Shown: positions 4,698 to 6,423 of the stretch, in pieces | How the letters are laid out: each line of letters begins with the position of its first letter | How positions within the stretch are numbered: position 1 is the stretch's first letter | Origin: Bacteroidota bacterium | GTDB taxonomy: Bacteria > Bacteroidota > Bacteroidia > Bacteroidales > PUMT01 | Length of the DNA stretch: 6,423 nucleotides | NCBI GenBank assembly: GCA_003556985.1 | Contig: PWPZ01000053.1 | Coordinates: forward strand, 1 to 6,423 | Direction: 5' to 3' | Made by a program: the position numbers and the translations under genes | The notes under the pieces: model-generated | Database searches by the model: none | Seen by the model: only the letters and a program-made list of their open reading frames with translations | Told to the model about the DNA's origin: nothing

Positions 4698-6142
4698 CAG
4701 TGCAGAAGTGTATTCAAACTCTTTTGGAAAAAATCCGAGAGCCGGGTCCCAGGCCTGACCGATACCGCTTCCTTTTTGGTATTGAGCTTCAGCAGACTGC
4801 CTTCCACCTCGGCATTGCCGCTTTCAGTATAAAGATGCCTGTCCGTTGCCAGTGAATAGCCCTGGTTGATCAGTTTGTTGCCCCAGAAAAATGAGGTCAG
4901 CCATTTGCTCCTGTCCAGTTCCTTTCCGGGAAACTCATCGGCAAATACCAGCTGCCATTTTTTAATTTCATCGAACTTGTCAGAATTCTGCAGCTTGTTG
5001 AACCAGTTTAGTTTGGGTGACTTTTTTAATTCCTTGTATTCCTGTAACTGCTTGTATTCGGGAGTTTTTTTAAATCTGTCGCGCGATTCAAATCTGGATT
5101 TTGTCTCCTTGAATTCATCAGAATTTATATATTTTTCCAGATCAACATATCTTTCAAGCTCAGGGGAATTCCTTAACAGGTAAAAATATTCAAGATCCTT
5201 TGAATTCTTGATTTTATAATATGATCTGATCTTGAATGATTTTTTCAGTGTCTTGTAATCGTTTTTCTTGTGTAGCTCTGCCGCTTTCTTTAATTCAAAT
5301 TCCTTTTTTATATTCCTGAAAGCAGGCGAATTAACGAATTTTTCAAGGGTTAGGAATCTTTCCAGTTCCGCTGAATTCTCCATCATCCGGAAATTAGCAA
5401 ATGCTTTGTCATTCTGGAGATTCAGGTAGGCTTTGATATCGGGCTCGGACTTGAGTGTCTGGTATTCCTGGTACTTTTCATATTCAGGGGTGCTTTTAAA
5501 TTCTCTGGTATTGAGGGTCTTTTTCATGACAATAAACTCTGAAGAATTTATCATGTCATGAAGCTCTTCAAAATGGCTTAATTTCTTGCTGCCCTCAAGT
5601 TCCTTCAGGGCTTTGTAATTGCTGGAATGTTTTATTGTAAAATAATCCTTTATTTCGGGTGTTTTTTTCAGGCTGTTATATTCTTCATATTTTTGCCACT
5701 CTTCAGTATCGGAGAGTTTTAATTTTTTAACCTCCTTGTATTCCGGTGAGTAGACATATCTCTCCAGCTCCTCGAAATCCTTTATCTCCTGAGAATTATC
5801 CAGTCTCATGAAATCGTTGAATTCCTTTGAGGAGGTTATCCGGAAATAGGCTTTGAACTCGGGCGACTTCTGCATCGATTTAAACTCGATCAATTTCCGG
5901 TATGCATCGGTGTCTTTAAATCTTTGTTCCTTTATCTCTTTTTTGCGATCGGCAAAGTCCTGGGATGTGACGATATCCTCCAGCTCATGGAATCTCTTGT
6001 ATCCATCAGAATCTTTGTAGTTCAGGAATTCTTCATATTCTTTTCTCAGCTCCAGGTCGCTGACTTCAACCCTGGATGTTCCCGGAATTAAACCTAGTCT
6101 GGATCTTAGCCTGAATTTGAGTTTCGCCATAGAGTTTGCCAT
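4694..6142 (-). CDS. Helical-repeat protein with start of GH16 domain (5' part, as read without shift)
   Basis: The unshifted frame gives 482 aa. Residues 1-30 are a basic leader with no hydrophobic core. Residues 31-381 are five tandem units of about 70 aa. Residues 396-457 begin a GH16/concanavalin-like domain: W-Q-L-V-F-A-D-E-F at 396-404 is the usual first strand, followed by DRSKW and a GNKLINQGY segment. The last 25 residues (after Lys457) are out of frame and unlike GH16. Two start codons compete, Met1 (6142) and Met5 (6130). Met1 lies about 30 bp downstream of a perfect TAnnTTTG box and is kept as the conventional choice, but Met5 fits the sequence equally well. The region is extremely rich in Lys, Glu, Phe and Tyr, with few Cys, Pro or Gly. 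On its own this product would be a repeat array carrying only the first third of a GH16 domain and is unlikely to fold fully at its C-terminus. Confidence 0.7.
   Translation of the reverse strand: MANSMAKLKFRLRSRLGLIPGTSRVEVSDLELRKEYEEFLNYKDSDGYKRFHELEDIVTSQDFADRKKEIKEQRFKDTDAYRKLIEFKSMQKSPEFKAYFRITSSKEFNDFMRLDNSQEIKDFEELERYVYSPEYKEVKKLKLSDTEEWQKYEEYNSLKKTPEIKDYFTIKHSSNYKALKELEGSKKLSHFEELHDMINSSEFIVMKKTLNTREFKSTPEYEKYQEYQTLKSEPDIKAYLNLQNDKAFANFRMMENSAELERFLTLEKFVNSPAFRNIKKEFELKKAAELHKKNDYKTLKKSFKIRSYYKIKNSKDLEYFYLLRNSPELERYVDLEKYINSDEFKETKSRFESRDRFKKTPEYKQLQEYKELKKSPKLNWFNKLQNSDKFDEIKKWQLVFADEFPGKELDRSKWLTSFFWGNKLINQGYSLATDRHLYTESGNAEVEGSLLKLNTKKEAVSVRPGTRLSDFFQKSLNTLLHW
4770..4780 (-). other. 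A5 homopolymer frameshift site (C AAA AAG G)
   Basis: On the coding strand the in-frame codons are ACC AAA AAG GAA (T5 at 4773-4777 on +). A -1 slip after AAG reads GGA AGC GGT and joins the two GH16 halves without loss of domain sequence. The heptamer C-AAA-AAG differs from the classic A-AAA-AAG bacterial slippery site at the first base, so efficient programmed slippage is uncertain. A missing A from a six-A run gives the identical outcome. No clear stimulatory hairpin or upstream Shine-Dalgarno-like element was recognised by eye. Confidence 0.75.
5000..6052 (-). repeat. Five tandem ~70-residue charged helical repeats (protein level)
   Basis: The units align as residues 31-100, 101-168, 169-240, 241-309 and 310-381, with the opening of a sixth (382-395) joining the GH16 domain. 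Shared landmarks per unit are [KL]-x-[NS]-S-x-x-[FYL] at the start, N-S-x-E-[LI]-x-x-F/Y-x-x-L-E-x-[YF]-[VI] near position 20, N-S-x-E-F-x-x-x-K near 32, T-P-E-Y-x-K-Y-x-E-Y-x-x-L near 50, and K-S-P-E-I-K-x-Y-F at the end. Ser/Thr-x-Glu triplets start each sub-element every 12-20 residues and look like helix N-caps, suggesting a rod or solenoid of short amphipathic helices. DNA-level identity between units is low, so the duplication is old. I cannot name the family. Confidence 0.7.
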
Positions 6143-6173
6143 GCCTTGAACTTTGTTGTGTAATTAATTCATC

Positions 6174-6200
6174 CAAAATTATAAAAATTCAAATAACAAG
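6174..6200 (-). promoter_or_regulatory. Bacteroidota-type promoter for the repeat/GH16-like gene
   Basis: On the minus strand, TAATTTTG (6181-6174) is a perfect match to the -7 consensus TAnnTTTG. A CTTG (6200-6197) lies 15 bases upstream as a weak -33 candidate, the spacing being a little short. Transcription would begin about 25-30 nt before the ATG at 6142. The element sits in the 82-bp gap after the kinase stop, so the gene may be transcribed on its own as well as by read-through. Confidence 0.45.
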
Positions 6201-6224
6201 TATACGGATGAAAACGCAAAATAG

Positions 6225-6423
6225 TTATATTGAATTCTCTCTATCTTCCTTTTTTAGGATGAATTGATCAGGAAATTCATCTACATGATCAGCCTCTTCG
6301 TGGAAATGGGATGCCGGCTTGAGGGGTATGGTAAATAAAAAGCAGGAGCCTGTTCCTTTTTCAGATTCGACCCAAATCGAGCCGCCCAGGAGATGTACCA
6401 GGCTTTTTGAAATCGAAAGTCCC
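6225..6423 (-). CDS. C-terminal end of a sensor histidine kinase (5' part outside window)
   Basis: The frame enters from the right edge at 6422 and ends with TAA at 6227-6225, giving 65 visible residues. They begin inside the ATPase domain at the G2 box (G-L-S-I-S-K-S-L-V-H-L-L-G-G) and continue with S-I-W-V-E-S-E-K-G-T-G-S-C-F-L-F-T-I-P-L. This is the standard C-terminal strand pair of HATPase_c domains in hybrid or PAS-type kinases of Bacteroidota. A 31-residue acidic, His-containing tail follows (KPASHFHEEADHVDEF and onward) with no sign of a receiver domain, so it is not a hybrid kinase at this end. Because it is the same-strand upstream neighbour of the repeat/GH16-like gene, a shared transcript is possible, although that gene has its own promoter-like box. 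Sensor input and partner regulator are outside the window. Confidence 0.85.
   Translation of the reverse strand, partial: GLSISKSLVHLLGGSIWVESEKGTGSCFLFTIPLKPASHFHEEADHVDEFPDQFILKKEDRENSI

Larger units (their letters stand above)
4221..6142 (-). pseudogene. Frameshifted gene: charged helical repeat array fused to an inactive GH16 domain
   Basis: Read as one gene, this encodes about 640 aa once a single -1 shift is allowed. The first frame runs from ATG 6142 to Lys457. In that frame the GH16 domain breaks off after 25 unrelated residues at a stop. Stepping back one base after the AAA AAG codons (4777-4772) continues with G-S-G-I-G-Q-A-W-D-P-A-L-G-F-F-P-K-E-F-E-Y and then an uninterrupted GH16 C-terminal half to TAA at 4221-4223. 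One extra A in the A5 run would restore exactly the same protein. There is no signal peptide (start MANSMAKLKFRLR), so the product would be cytoplasmic, unlike most GH16 enzymes. It follows a kinase gene on the same strand (82 bp gap) and converges on abgT. It may be a recent pseudogene, a sequencing or assembly error in a homopolymer, or a recoded gene. That the two halves belong together is nearly certain; which explanation holds cannot be told from the sequence. Confidence 0.8.

Noticed and set aside
4306..5183. Plus-strand reading frames opposite the GH16/repeat gene
   Set aside because: They lack domain signatures and mirror the codon pattern of the minus-strand gene.
5000..6052. CRISPR or DNA-level tandem repeat
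   Set aside because: The periodicity is at the protein level only; the DNA units differ widely and spacing is about 205-215 bp with no constant repeat.

Overview
The window looks like chromosomal DNA from a member of the Bacteroidota, probably a Bacteroidales- or Marinilabiliales-like environmental bacterium. The grounds are AT-rich leaders without Shine-Dalgarno sequences, a perfect TAnnTTTG -7 box in front of one gene, and GH16-type, short-TPR and PAS-histidine-kinase genes of Bacteroidota character. This assignment is inference; no rRNA or other phylogenetic marker is present.

Left part (1-1342): the 3' end of an unrecognised + strand gene (1-246) is followed by about 170 bp of structured intergenic DNA with two nested or adjacent inverted repeats. 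Next come a very short minus-strand TPR gene that looks like the terminal repeat of a larger protein (421-651), and a divergent GNAT N-acetyltransferase (758-1342).

Central part (1440-4200): a PAS-containing histidine kinase with a CxxC...C...CxxCG cysteine cluster lies 34 bp upstream of an AbgT-family transporter, probably in one transcription unit. The kinase has no receiver domain and no response regulator beside it, and its ATP-binding domain lacks the usual G1 Asp.

Right part (4221-6423): on the minus strand, convergent with abgT, is a two-part gene. Its first 395 codons encode about five 70-residue, highly charged helical repeats with no signal peptide. These run into a GH16 (laminarinase/concanavalin-like) domain. 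That domain is split by a -1 shift in an A5 run, and both catalytic glutamates of the GH16 ExDxxE motif are replaced (H-I-D-I-F-R). Restored, the protein would be 640 aa. It follows the C-terminal end of another sensor histidine kinase, which enters from the right edge (6225-6423).

The most unusual object is the repeat-array/GH16 protein: apparently cytoplasmic, catalytically disabled by sequence, and frameshifted or recoded at a C AAA AAG G site. No CRISPR array, insertion sequence, tRNA or rRNA was seen.
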